A DNA stretch of 64,000 nt from Halobaculum halobium. Its GTDB lineage: Archaea > Halobacteriota > Halobacteria > Halobacteriales > Haloferacaceae. Shown in pieces: positions 9,785 to 18,995 of this stretch (within the stretch, counting starts at the first letter, position 1; each line of letters starts with the position of its first letter). Both the position numbers and the translations under genes were made by a program. The notes under the pieces were generated by a model, which saw only the letters and a program-made list of their open reading frames with translations, was not told the origin of the DNA and ran no database searches. The DNA lies in the NCBI RefSeq assembly GCF_030127145.1, contig NZ_CP126158.1, forward strand, positions 2,046,001 through 2,110,000, read 5' to 3'.

Positions 9785-10881
9785 TCCGGAGTTATTGAGC
9801 GGTATAATTTCCGATAAGCCTCTGATGCCCTACTTAAACGAAACTTGGCAACGCTTTCACGAGCGCGGTTACCCATCAGTTCCCACTTTTTCGGGTTCTC
9901 AACAACATCGGCGAGGACTGTCGACAAAGCCTCCACATCGCCGGGTTCAATCAATCGGCCAGTCTCGCCATCTGCCACCTGTTCAGGGATGCCCGCGACA
10001 TTGGTCGCCACCACGGCGGTTCCGGAGGCTAGCGCTTCCGTGACAACCCGAGGCGTCCCTTCGCGGTATGATGGTAAAACTAACACATCGGCGCCTGCCA
10101 TCAGTGCTGGCACATCCTCGCGGTATCCGAGGAAATGAGTTGGAAGTCCGTGCGCCTCGGCCTTAGCCTCCAGCCCAGCTCGCTCTGGACCTTCGCCCGC
10201 TATGAGCAACTCAACACTCGGCTGGTGTAGTCGGTTTAGCGCAGTTAGCAGGTCATAAAGCCCTTTTCCGTCCGCAAGGCGGCCAACGTACAGTAGGGTT
10301 GTACAATTGTCGGCAGGAACAGACGAAGGCGTTGCCGTTCGGAACTGCTCAATATCTACACCATGATAGATGAGTTTGTACTGATTCGGCTGGCCAATGT
10401 CCCGTTTGAGATATGTTTCACGGATCCGTTCAGATTTCACGACGATTCGGTTGGAAAACCGAGCGCAGAGCCGTTCAGACGTGAGCAGAAACTGGTTAAA
10501 CAGCCACGGCCGATCGTCAGTGATTGGATCGCCGTGGACTTCGTGAATAATGACTGGGGTGCCAGCAAGAAGGCCGGCAAGACGTCCGACGACTCCAGCC
10601 TCCGTACTGTGGGTATGTAGAACGTCAATCTCCTCAGAATGGAGATAGCGGGCAATGGAGCCCACAGCAAAAACGGCTGAAACGGGGGCGTAGTGTCGCA
10701 ATGAGTCGAAAACGACCGACTTGATATTGAGGTTTTCCAGCCGATTGGGATCATGCTCTCCCCCAGTTCCCAACCGAATATCATAGTTAGCGTCAGAACT
10801 TTTAAGTGTGTCAATGGTATTTAACGTTGTTGTCTCTGCACCGCCGTCAAGGAACCGTGTGATCAGGTGGAGGACGCGCAT
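9781..10881 (-). CDS. GT4 family glycosyltransferase
   Basis: A 366-aa GT-B enzyme. The start is the ATG at 10881 (MRVLHLITRFLDGGAETTTL), because the GGAE motif near the N terminus is the usual beginning of GT4 proteins and this ATG overlaps the stop of the upstream gene in a TAATG arrangement. The C-terminal half has LLYVGRLADGKGLYDLL, ELLIAGEGPE, ADVLVLPSYREGTPRVVTEA and GIPEQVADGETGRLIEPGD. It is co-transcribed with the sugar-phosphate transferase, which suggests that it adds the second sugar to the product of that enzyme. Confidence 0.87.
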   Translation of the reverse strand: MRVLHLITRFLDGGAETTTLNTIDTLKSSDANYDIRLGTGGEHDPNRLENLNIKSVVFDSLRHYAPVSAVFAVGSIARYLHSEEIDVLHTHSTEAGVVGRLAGLLAGTPVIIHEVHGDPITDDRPWLFNQFLLTSERLCARFSNRIVVKSERIRETYLKRDIGQPNQYKLIYHGVDIEQFRTATPSSVPADNCTTLLYVGRLADGKGLYDLLTALNRLHQPSVELLIAGEGPERAGLEAKAEAHGLPTHFLGYREDVPALMAGADVLVLPSYREGTPRVVTEALASGTAVVATNVAGIPEQVADGETGRLIEPGDVEALSTVLADVVENPKKWELMGNRARESVAKFRLSRASEAYRKLYRSITPD

Positions 10882-12299
10882 TACTTGTGGATCTGCTCCA
10901 TTATATCCGCACCGATCTTCCAAATCTGTCGTACCACGAGTTTCAAATCGAACCGAAATGAGCGCCTTTTGACATACTGGAGGTCATAACGTATTTTTTC
11001 CTCAGGATCTATCCCAGTAATATCGTTAATTTGTGCCAAGCCTGTCAGCCCTGGCTTCACGAACCACCGTTTCTGCCACTCCACGACCCCAGACTGAATA
11101 TCCGAGTCCAGTTCAGGCCGCTCGGGCCGCGGGCCGACCACGCTCATATCACCACGCAAAACCGACCACAACTGCGGGATCTCGTCCAGGTGCGTCCGCC
11201 GCAACACGCGACCCATGTCCGTCACCCGAGGATCAACCCTCCCGTCGTCATCATCGCTGATTGTCGCACCCGTCTCCGCCTCCGCGTTCTCGATCATTGA
11301 CCGGAACTTGTACACGTCGAACGTCTCTCCGAACACTGCCGTCCGCTCCTGCTTGTAGAGTACCGAGCCACCGTCATCCAGCTTAATCGCCACACATATC
11401 CCCACAATAACGGGCGCCAACACCACCAACCCAACCACCGAGAACACAACGTCGAACGCCCGCTTGAGCATGTAGTCCTGCACGTCCCAGGGTTCGATCA
11501 CGACGTCCAGCAGCGGACCCACGTCGTCGCCCGAGGTCAACACTGTATCCGAATGGTCACGGTGAACCTTCGCATTCACACCATGCTCGTAACATGCGTC
11601 CAGCGCCCCGAAGAACTCCGCCCTATCCGCGTGTTCGAACGCGAGCACGACCGTGTCCACGTCGTACTCCACGAGCACGTCCTCGATGCGCGAGAGGCCG
11701 CCCAGCCGGGAGAGTCCCTCCACGTGCACGCCGCCGTCGGCCATGGCCTGTGGACCGAGTTTCGTCTGCACGCCAAGGGTGTTCGTCGGGCACAGGTACC
11801 CTAACAGCTTCTCGTCCACCTCGGCGATCACGTCCTCGATCACGTCGGGGTCGTCCCCGACGACGATCGTCCGAGCCCCGTCGACGTTCGGCCGCTGTCG
11901 GATCCACACGAACCACGCGGGCAGCGCGACGAACAGCACAGGCGTAACCAGCAGGACGGTCAGCCGCGGAAGCGCGTATGTGTAGTCGAAGAAGCCGATC
12001 GTCGCGACGGCGAACACGGCGACGACGACACGCTTGTGCGCGAGCGCGACCGTATCGAGGACGCGACGCGGCCGTGGCCGATAGAGAGGAAAGAACGCCC
12101 CCGTGAACACCGCGACGGTGAGCAGGACTTCGATCGCGAACTCCGGACCACCAGGTGATCCTGCGGGCAGTTGGCCCAACAGCGGCAACATCGCCGCAAC
12201 TGACTGGACCGCGCCGTGGTTCGCAATAGCAACCGCCAGCGTCGATAGGAGAATCACGCCTCCGACGCTGGCGAATCGATAGCGCCAGCCTCGTTCCAT
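10881..12299 (-). CDS. Polyprenyl-phosphate sugar-1-phosphate transferase (WbaP/EpsL-type)
   Basis: A 472-aa protein. Four N-terminal membrane helices come first (to about residue 130), then a Rossmann-like CoA-binding region with VVGDDPDVIEDVI, then the bacterial sugar transferase domain from about residue 275 with KRAFDVVFSVVGLVVLAPVI, YKQERTAVFGETFDVYKFRS, RRTHLDEIPQLWSVLRGDMS and VGPRPERPE. This family starts glycan assembly by placing hexose-1-phosphate on a polyprenyl phosphate at the membrane. The length agrees with the family norm of about 460-480. It is the first gene of a two-gene operon, with the GT4 downstream. Confidence 0.88.
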   Translation of the reverse strand: MERGWRYRFASVGGVILLSTLAVAIANHGAVQSVAAMLPLLGQLPAGSPGGPEFAIEVLLTVAVFTGAFFPLYRPRPRRVLDTVALAHKRVVVAVFAVATIGFFDYTYALPRLTVLLVTPVLFVALPAWFVWIRQRPNVDGARTIVVGDDPDVIEDVIAEVDEKLLGYLCPTNTLGVQTKLGPQAMADGGVHVEGLSRLGGLSRIEDVLVEYDVDTVVLAFEHADRAEFFGALDACYEHGVNAKVHRDHSDTVLTSGDDVGPLLDVVIEPWDVQDYMLKRAFDVVFSVVGLVVLAPVIVGICVAIKLDDGGSVLYKQERTAVFGETFDVYKFRSMIENAEAETGATISDDDDGRVDPRVTDMGRVLRRTHLDEIPQLWSVLRGDMSVVGPRPERPELDSDIQSGVVEWQKRWFVKPGLTGLAQINDITGIDPEEKIRYDLQYVKRRSFRFDLKLVVRQIWKIGADIMEQIHK

Positions 12300-12385
12300 T
12301 ATACACGTGTTGCCACGGGAACGAGGTTAAGTGCTACGTACCACGCCTGTGACAGGGCTCGTCAGCATCCCGGACGGGAGCAGGA

Positions 12386-13425
12386 TTATCTCGTAGCTTG
12401 GACGCTCGATCGAACACGGAGGCGAACCGAACCGTCGGGTCGAGTGTTCGCACTCGCTTTGAGTGAGAGATCCTCTGTCACCTGTTCAAACTCGAAACGC
12501 TGGAGGAGCGTCGCCGTTGCGAGACGGAGTTCTTGGCGTGCGAACCGCATCCCGATGCAGTGTCTCGGCCCGCCCCCGAACGGGAAATACGAGTACTCCG
12601 GTCGCTCGCCGACTGCCGGGCCACGCGTTTCGTCGCCGCGAACCGTCGCCCCCTCTGCGGTCTCACGAAGCCAGCGTTCGGGCTGGTACGTCTCGAGGTC
12701 GCTCCACCAACGGCCGTCTCGATGGACTGTCCACGGAGTGAGCGTGAGGACGACGCCCTCGGGGATACGGTACCCACCGAGTTCCACGTCTTCAGTCGGT
12801 TCCCGAAAGAACGAGTGGACAGGCGGATACAGCCGCAAGGCCTCATCGACGGCCGCGCCAAGGACCGGACACTCACGAACGGCTGACGGTGTCGGGTCGC
12901 CGTCGAATGAATCGACCTCTGCGTGGATCTGCTCTTGTATCTCGGGCCGGCCCGCCAGACAGTAGAGCGCGTACCTCAACCCGAGCGCGCTCGTCTCGTG
13001 ACCGGCGAACAAGAACGTCACTGCGTTATCGACGAGTTCCTCATCGTTGAGTGCGCCCATCTCTGCGGCTGCGAGGAGCGTCCCCAACAGATCGTCGGCA
13101 GACGCCGGGTCAGAGGGCGGTCCCGCGGCGCGGCGTCGGGCGACGAGTTCGCGTATGGTCTCCCGGAGTGTGTCGTGTCTGCGGCGGTACCGCCGATTCG
13201 TCGCCGTTGGTATCCACTCGGGAAGGAACGAGCTCAATCGACCGGTGTCGAACCGTGCCGTGATGCTTGCGGCGGCGTCGCGGACAGTCTCTCGTTCTGC
13301 GTCGATATCGCTTCCGAGGAGACTCTCTGCGAGAACCGAGAACGCGTAGTCGGTCGCCGCCTCGTGAACCTCGACGACATCACCTTCAGTCCACGACGAG
13401 ACCATCGATCGAGCGTGCTTACGCG
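12386..13425 (-). pseudogene. Cytochrome P450, N-terminally truncated
   Basis: The frame encodes the last ~345 residues of a P450. It has the I-helix AGHETSALGLRY, the K-helix ExxR in DEALRLYPP, the PERF-like YQPERW and the haem-binding FGGGPRHCIGMRFA with its axial Cys. The first ~100 residues of the family are absent. In frame, only RKHARSMVSSW precedes the first Met, and a TGA lies a few codons further upstream, where the sequence runs directly into the moxR-like gene. All catalytic parts of the C-terminal domain remain, but without helices A-C and the start region a functional enzyme is unlikely. The nearest Met at 13405 may be used to make a fragment. Deletion between two genes is the simplest origin. 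Confidence 0.8.
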
Positions 13426-14001
13426 GCCACCATCAAACAGGAGATCGCCGATGGCGACGGAGTACGCGAGGCCCAACAAGCGGCTGCTGACTCTGACGGT
13501 GACGGGGGAGAGGAGGCGGGAGACGGCGACGACGTGATCGAGGAATCGATCGCCGGTGATGGTCCGGTTCTGCGTGGCGATGACGACGAACGGGTCAGGT
13601 AACGAATGGACTTCGCCGTTGACGGTGACCTGTCCCTCTTCCATCGCCTCCAGCAGCGCCGCCTGCGTCTTCGGCGGCGCTCGGTTGATCTTGTCGGCCA
13701 GCATGACGTTCGCGAAGACCGGCCCGGGACGGAACTCGAACTCCCGCGTTGCCTCATCGACGACGTCCGAGGGGAGCAAGTCGGGCGCGAATTGCACACG
13801 CGAGAACGACACGCCGAGGGTGTTTGCGAACGACCGCGCAGTCAGCGTCTTTCCCGTCCCAGGTACGTCTTTGAGGAGGACGTGTCTGTCTGCGAGGATC
13901 CCGACGAGAATCGTCTCAAGGGTCGACCGCTCGGTAACGACGGCGCCTGCGATCTCATCAAGGAGTTCATCACACTGGCGGCATACCGCCTCCGATTCCA
14001 T
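13426..14001 (-). pseudogene. MoxR-family AAA+ ATPase, internally deleted and C-terminally truncated
   Basis: The N terminus is a good MoxR protein: VLLKDVPGTGKTLTARSFAN (Walker A), VQFAPDLLPSDVV, FANVMLADKINRAPPKTQAA (Walker B region) and DPFVVIATQN (sensor 1). After IATQN the usual segment with the Arg finger and the PLPEAQLDRF-type sequence is missing or scrambled. A possible sensor-2 remnant (SSRLLGLA...DGGRVSTLD) follows, and the frame then continues out of phase into the P450 remnant. MoxR ATPases work with VWA/DUF58 proteins as chaperone-like complexes; none is present here. I judge it non-functional. The 165 bp around 13426-13575 could also contain sequence of other origin. Confidence 0.7.
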
Positions 14002-14058
14002 GGTGGCTGCTGGGCCAGTGCGGGATTGTTATCTCTTTAATACTCGAAATTATGAAGC

Positions 14059-14832
14059 TCACAACCCATCTGCTGTCTCTGCCGGAATAATGATATTCTG
14101 CTCGGTAACAGTAACGGACCCGTCAATCGCACACTCAACGAGCTTACCGACCGCTTTCCGATACAGCTGTGTGCGCGAACGCATCTGCAGCTTGACCGTA
14201 TTGCGGTTGGGATCCTTCGTCATCCGTTCGTGAATCCAAATCGTTCCGAGAGTCTCTTTTGCGTCTTCGGGGAGCTCCAGAATCCACTCTGGCAGCGCAC
14301 CAACCTGTGAGGCCTCCCCAATGTGGACACCAGCCGCAGCCATCACTCGACCGAACAACACCGCGTTTCGAGCTGGAACGAGCTCTGTCGGCCTGTCGAG
14401 ATCGCCCTCGTGACGTGTTGTTACTCCAGTATCAAGGGTGGTGAGTGCCTCCTCAATTAGTGATCGAACCGTTGGAGATGAGGGATTCCACGATGGGCCG
14501 TAGTTCTCCGCACTGATCCCGCCGCATGTATAGACGCCGGCAACGACGATCGCGAAGCTTCTCCCAACACGGCTGTCTGTAGTCATATCGAGCCACCCGT
14601 ATTCACGAGCGATTTCGGTCCCGCGGACTGCGTCGGGCTTGCCATCATCAATCCAACTGCGGACACGAGATGGCGGGAGATCTAACGCGGACCCCACTCG
14701 TGTTCGTCCGTGATCTGGATGATGACTCGCGTACTGTTTGACCCGCTTGTAATCATCCACAGCGTCTGCTGCATCAACGTAACTCGGATGATCGTAGGTT
14801 CGAGCGAGACCTGCTTCAGAGATGATTTGCAT
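14059..14832 (-). CDS. HTH protein with probable LAGLIDADG-derived domain, next to pilin genes
   Basis: A 257-aa protein. I prefer the ATG at 14832 over TTG at 14850. Residues about 25-65 look like a helix-turn-helix that recognises a repeated element (GSALDLPPSRVRSWIDDGKP). The remainder has FAIVVAGVYTCGGIS, then ARNAVLFGRVMAAAGVHIGE, ALPEWILELPEDAKETLGTI, and a basic tail QLYRKAVGKLVECAI. The order (helix, LPEWI...P...ETL, basic helix) resembles the LAGLIDADG fold of homing-endonuclease-like regulators such as WhiA, with the acidic catalytic residues not evident. It lies 52 bp downstream of two pilin genes on the same strand. A regulatory role for pilin expression is inference. Confidence 0.5.
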   Translation of the reverse strand: MQIISEAGLARTYDHPSYVDAADAVDDYKRVKQYASHHPDHGRTRVGSALDLPPSRVRSWIDDGKPDAVRGTEIAREYGWLDMTTDSRVGRSFAIVVAGVYTCGGISAENYGPSWNPSSPTVRSLIEEALTTLDTGVTTRHEGDLDRPTELVPARNAVLFGRVMAAAGVHIGEASQVGALPEWILELPEDAKETLGTIWIHERMTKDPNRNTVKLQMRSRTQLYRKAVGKLVECAIDGSVTVTEQNIIIPAETADGL

Positions 14833-14884
14833 AGATTTCTCTGTCAACAATTATGATATGGAAGCAAATATTCCGGCGTGAGCC

Positions 14885-15328
14885 TTATGCCGGCGCGTCT
14901 TCGGTCGCGAGTGCCTGTGAGGTATCACCGTTCGGCGACGTCCAGAGGACGCGAACGGTTGCACCGGCAGTCACGGGGCCATCAGTGTCATCGCTGAGGT
15001 TTGCCGATGTGCCCGCGCTCACTGGCAGACCGAACGCCGTTGAATTGCCATCACTGGCATTCAGCGTGAGGCTTCCAGTGTTCTCCGCGTTGAGAGTGCT
15101 TCCTCCAGTGTGGGTTGCGGTGACGTCGTACGCCCCGCCAGATGCAGTTTCGTTGAAGTCAAACTGGAAGTTCGCGTTCGGCGTGGTCTGCTGCACGCTG
15201 TTCCCTTGACCGAGGACGAACGAGCCGATGACCGCCGCGAGGATCACAGTAATGGCAACCATGAGGATGACACCAATGACAGGTGAAACCGCGCGATCGT
15301 CATCGTTGAGGAGTTGATTGAAATTCAT
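14885..15328 (-). CDS. Archaeal type IV pilin
   Basis: A 147-aa class III-signal protein. The N terminus MNFNQLLNDDDRAVSPVIGV is followed by a hydrophobic helix (ILMVAITVILAAVIGSFVLG). The cut by prepilin peptidase PibD is expected between R and A before VSPVIGV, leaving the helix for pilus assembly. This is the DUF1628/PilA-type architecture of haloarchaea. The rest is a Thr/Asn-rich beta domain with N-X-S/T glycosylation sites (NLS, NAS). It lies 6 bp after the stop of a paralogous pilin and surely shares its transcript. The N-terminal halves of the two pilins are nearly identical and the C-terminal halves diverge. Confidence 0.92.
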   Translation of the reverse strand: MNFNQLLNDDDRAVSPVIGVILMVAITVILAAVIGSFVLGQGNSVQQTTPNANFQFDFNETASGGAYDVTATHTGGSTLNAENTGSLTLNASDGNSTAFGLPVSAGTSANLSDDTDGPVTAGATVRVLWTSPNGDTSQALATEDAPA

Positions 15329-15334
15329 TGTTTG

Positions 15335-15745
15335 TTAGGGAGCGGTCTCCTCAGCAAGCGTTTGTGAGGTGTCTCCAGTCTGTGATGTCCAGAGGACGCG
15401 GACGGTTTCTCCTGAAGCATATTCTACATCAGTAACACTGTCGCCTGCGCTCACTTCATCAGTAAAGGCTTTAGAGTCGACGCTGGTGTTGACTGAAACC
15501 CGCTCATTCGCGGGGATCGTATCTCCGCCAGTGTGCGTCGTATTAACGACATCCGTGGTTGCATTCTCACCAAACTCGAACTGGAAGTTCGCGTTCGGCG
15601 CGGTCTGCTGGACACTGTTCCCTAACCCGAGGACGAACGAACCGATCACGGCCGCGAGGATCACGGTAATGGCGACCATGAGAATGACCCCAATAACCGG
15701 GGACACGGCACGTTCATCGCCGTTGAGTAGTTGGTTGATATTCAT
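15335..15745 (-). CDS. Archaeal type IV pilin (paralogue)
   Basis: 136 aa from the ATG at 15745 (MNINQLLNGDERAVSPVIGV), preferred over the Met four codons upstream because its paralogue starts the same way. A PibD site lies after DER and is followed by the hydrophobic helix ILMVAITVILAAVIGSFVLG. The head domain has NTS and NTT-like glycosylation contexts and ends with ETVRVLWTSQTGDTSQTLAE, as in its neighbour. It is the first gene of the pilin pair; a TATA-like TATATTTATC on the minus strand near 15825-15835 could be the promoter, giving a leader of about 50 bases. The role is adhesion, surface attachment or biofilm formation. Confidence 0.92.
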   Translation of the reverse strand: MNINQLLNGDERAVSPVIGVILMVAITVILAAVIGSFVLGLGNSVQQTAPNANFQFEFGENATTDVVNTTHTGGDTIPANERVSVNTSVDSKAFTDEVSAGDSVTDVEYASGETVRVLWTSQTGDTSQTLAEETAP

Positions 15746-16088
15746 GTTGTGTTCCACACAGCCACGCGAGTGGGCTCAACCCCCCATGGTGCCTGTGATA
15801 AGCTTGTCTTACTCTCCACGGCTGATAAATATACGGGTCCGATATTCAGAAATGAAAAATGTAGAAGGTGACTGGCATCTCCCGACAATCTATTTCCAAT
15901 AATGACCTTCTACAAAATAATCTCGTGGGGCTGGAACGGAGGAGATTCCGAGCGACCTTTGGAGGCGTTCTCTCCGCCATTTAATGAGGTATTATCCGAG
16001 ATCGTAACGCGGTGAATTTGAACCCCCAAAGAATCATTTTGTACCCTCAGCCTGAGGCGGACTCTATACAGGGGTGCTCCGCCGATTG

Positions 16089-16385
16089 TACGAATACATG
16101 GCGTACAGAGCCGAAGAGGAGGGTATTGAAGCCCCGTAGGTAGACCCGACCTACGTGCCCAAGGATTGCTCGAAATGTGGGACGACGTTGAACGAGCCGT
16201 CGTAGGGTCGGTCCTGTTGTAAGAAATGTGCCTACGAGGTACAGGCAGCCTACAATAGGGCGGAGAACGCCGTCGTGAATATACTTGGAGCGGGGGAAAT
16301 CTCAAGAAAGCACAAAACACCACCTCGCCCTAAAATCGAGCCAGATCGTGAATCAAGCGACAAGCCCAGTCGCGGGCGTAGGTGA
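16089..16385 (+). pseudogene. TnpB (IS200/IS605 family, IS1341 type) C-terminal relic
   Basis: One frame, interrupted by two TAG codons, reads YMAYRAEEEGIEAP, stop, VDPTYVPKDCSKCGTTLNEP, one more stop, RSCCKKCAYEVQAAYNRAEN and AVVNILGAG. The CxxC...CxxC zinc ribbon and the following YEVQAAYNRAENA (the D-to-A altered version of the YxxHADxNAAxN catalytic end) are diagnostic of TnpB, an RNA-guided nuclease ancestral to Cas12. The two stops sit where Tyr or similar residues are expected. The element is dead and I see no TnpA gene near it. Confidence 0.8.
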
Positions 16386-16475
16386 ATCTCCGCCCAACAG
16401 CCTGATTCTTCTCATTGAATATTTCTGGTATCTAACCGGTTATATTATACAGGGAAATGATATTATAGGTGACGT

Positions 16476-18002
16476 ATGTCTCAGGGGAGTCACGGTGGCA
16501 CCCAACTCACCTCCAGCAGACTCTCTCCATGGGAACTCCTCGTGACCGTCGCTATCGTGGGTGGGCTCGTCATCGGCCTGTCCTACCTCCTCCCGGTCCG
16601 ACTCCTGGGTGTCGTCCTCGCGGTTGCGAGCATGACTGCTGTGTTCTATCTTAGCTCCGTCGCGATCGCCCACTACGCCGATGCACTACCCGAGTGGGCA
16701 CAGACGGTTCCCATTTGGACGACACTGGCACTCCCGTTCACGATCGCTCTTGTTCTGATCACCCAACTCAACATCGCCATCCCTGCGTTGACGCTCGTGT
16801 TGCTGTTCGCACTCGTGCTTGTGTTCTTCTATTACTGGCTAGTAGTCCCACTGGCACTGTATCAGCGCCTCCGAGAACAGGCCCGCGACCAGTCCATCGA
16901 CAGCTGGCCAGAACTGAGCGTCCTGATCCCCGCGTACAACGAGGAAGGCTACGTTGGCCGGACGATCGAGTCGTTTCTCGCGGCCGACTACCCCGACAAC
17001 CGCCTCGAACTGATCGTCATCGATGACGGGAGCTCGGACAACACGTATGAGGAAGCACTAGCATACGCCTCCGAAACGGTAACTGTCCTTACAAAGGAGA
17101 ATGGCGGAAAACACTCAGCGCTCAATCACGGCCTCGCACACACAGACGCAGCCCACATCGTCACCGTTGACGCCGACTCAGTCATTGCCCCAGACGCCCT
17201 CAGGAAGCTCGTTCGATCACTGAAAGCGAATCCCAACGCTGGCGCCGTCGCAGGGAATGTCAAGGTGGCCAACCGGGACTCGTTCATCACGCGCCTCCAA
17301 GCACTCGAGTACATCGTCGGAATCAACACGTTCAGACGGACGTTCGACCTGCTGGGTGTCGTCACGGTGGTCCCCGGCTGTCTCGGGTTGTTTCGCCGCG
17401 AAGCCATTGAGTCGGTCGGCAGGTATTCGGCCGACACGATCACCGAGGATTTCGACCTCACGATCGAACTCCTAAAACACGGTGTTTCGATCCATCACAG
17501 CAACGCTATCGTATCCACCGAGGTACCTGATACGTGGCGAGATCTGTACCGGCAGCGCTTGCGGTGGTTCCGCGGGAACTTCCAGACCGTCCTCAAACAC
17601 CGGACCGTCTTTGTCGACCCCAATTTCGGGCTCCTCCACAGCGTTGGCTTCCCGTATCTCGTCCTCTCGATGTCGGTGTTGCCGGTGTTAGGTGTGATCA
17701 TCCTCGGGGTCATCCTCTGGCTCGTCATCCAAGGCTCGCTGAGTCAGTTCCTCGGCTTGCTGGGATTGTTCATCCTGCTGCAAGTGTTGCTCTCGCTATT
17801 GGCGATCCGGATCGAAAATGACGACCTGTGGCTCGCACGATACGCCCCGCTGTCAATTGTCGGCTACAAACAGTTCCTTGACGGCGTCTTGCTCAAGAGT
17901 GTCGTCGACGTCTTCACTCACGACGATCTTGTATGGACCGGTCCCGAGCGGATCCGCCAACGCGAGCAGACACCGGCTGCAGATGACCAGTTCGAGGACT
18001 GA
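16476..18002 (+). CDS. Processive GT2 membrane glycosyltransferase (cellulose/hyaluronan-synthase-like)
   Basis: A 508-aa protein with three to four N-terminal membrane helices, a cytosolic GT2 domain and three to four C-terminal helices. The GT2 domain has LSVLIPAYNEEGYVGRTIES, LIVIDDGSSDNT, the DXD-like VDADS, TEDFDLTIELLKHG (catalytic TED) and QRLRWFRGN (QxxRW), the full motif set of processive beta-glycosyltransferases such as NodC, HasA and BcsA. It probably makes and exports a homopolymeric extracellular polysaccharide. A TATA-like TTATATTATA lies at 16440-16449, 27-36 bases ahead, so the leader is very short. No accessory BcsB-like partner is seen. Confidence 0.88.
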   Translation: MSQGSHGGTQLTSSRLSPWELLVTVAIVGGLVIGLSYLLPVRLLGVVLAVASMTAVFYLSSVAIAHYADALPEWAQTVPIWTTLALPFTIALVLITQLNIAIPALTLVLLFALVLVFFYYWLVVPLALYQRLREQARDQSIDSWPELSVLIPAYNEEGYVGRTIESFLAADYPDNRLELIVIDDGSSDNTYEEALAYASETVTVLTKENGGKHSALNHGLAHTDAAHIVTVDADSVIAPDALRKLVRSLKANPNAGAVAGNVKVANRDSFITRLQALEYIVGINTFRRTFDLLGVVTVVPGCLGLFRREAIESVGRYSADTITEDFDLTIELLKHGVSIHHSNAIVSTEVPDTWRDLYRQRLRWFRGNFQTVLKHRTVFVDPNFGLLHSVGFPYLVLSMSVLPVLGVIILGVILWLVIQGSLSQFLGLLGLFILLQVLLSLLAIRIENDDLWLARYAPLSIVGYKQFLDGVLLKSVVDVFTHDDLVWTGPERIRQREQTPAADDQFED

Positions 18003-18110
18003 TCACAGCTCGTTCGCTGAACCGCACCTCCCCTTAACGACCAGTTCCCCACGCTACTGTCTCTTCACTGCTACAGCCTTCTCGTAACCTACCGATGACG
18101 CCCAACCCAC

Positions 18111-18938
18111 TTACTCACAGTACGCAATCGCTTGCTCAACCCCGTCTCGAGTCACCGCAACCTGATTCGCAACCGAACTGCACAGCGCCAACACCGGATG
18201 CGCCGCTCCCGAATCACGATATAGATACGAACGGACAGTCGGAATCTCACCACCAAACTCGTACTCTTCTCGTCGTCGATGCAGTGATTGTTGTCGGCGT
18301 CGAACAATGGTGTCACAGCGCTCTTCCAGCCGGAGGCAACGGTCACGATAGTACTGGAGCCGCGTGTACGGCTGGTCGGCAAACGTCTCGCTGGCAATCG
18401 ACTCGCATTCGGTTGCAACGGGGACAAGCTCTTCGCGAACCATCGAAAGCGACTCTTGCTCTTCGTAACAGATACCCAATAGCCTCGCTCGCTCTTCGAG
18501 TGCGATCTCAATCTGTTCGACAAGCGACGCGCGGACAGCCGACGTGAAACACGCCGGCTGCGTCAACGCGATGGCGATCTCCTCACCAAATTCGGCGCGG
18601 AGACTCTCACCATAGGAGTCGCCGTATTCATTCTCATAAAATGAGAGACCCATGACCGTCTCTTGATACGCCCGCCGAATTGCCGCGATGGTATCGGCTG
18701 CGCTCGAGGCCTCGGCGACCCGCGAGCGGAGACACTGCTCCTCGGGTGAGTCAGTTGCGATAGATGAGTGTATCGTCGCTTGCGGAGCCAACTCAAAAAT
18801 CTCCGTAAGGCGATCGCGAAACGACTGCAATGCTTCATGCTCTGCATGTGTTTGAGCGATCTCGGTGTCAACCTGCTGCCGGAGTGAATCGAGTTCCCCC
18901 GAAACGGATTCTTTTCCACCGAGAGTCTGTACTGACAT
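18111..18938 (-). CDS. DUF7260-like coiled-coil protein
   Basis: 275 aa if it starts at MSVQTLGG (18938); an upstream Met at 18995 is also in frame. The first ~60 residues are a charged helical/coiled-coil segment (HAEHEALQSFRDRLTEIFEL). The middle has RRAYQETVMGLSFYENEYGD followed by a long helix and LLGICYEEQESLSMVREEL. This pattern (YxETVM...Y..EYGD...EFG) matches the haloarchaeal DUF7260 family as I remember it, which has no known function. It has no membrane segment. It is convergent with the processive GT2 gene (109 bp apart). Confidence 0.6.
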   Translation of the reverse strand: MSVQTLGGKESVSGELDSLRQQVDTEIAQTHAEHEALQSFRDRLTEIFELAPQATIHSSIATDSPEEQCLRSRVAEASSAADTIAAIRRAYQETVMGLSFYENEYGDSYGESLRAEFGEEIAIALTQPACFTSAVRASLVEQIEIALEERARLLGICYEEQESLSMVREELVPVATECESIASETFADQPYTRLQYYRDRCLRLEERCDTIVRRRQQSLHRRREEYEFGGEIPTVRSYLYRDSGAAHPVLALCSSVANQVAVTRDGVEQAIAYCE

Positions 18939-18995
18939 CCGTGGACTGGTCGTTCGTGTCTCAAGGTAATTAACCTGATATAGTTCTCCTCTCAT

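Noticed and set aside
16700-17030. Arg/His-rich alternative frames inside the GT2 gene
   Set aside because: High-GC frame shadows of a gene with full GT2 motifs.
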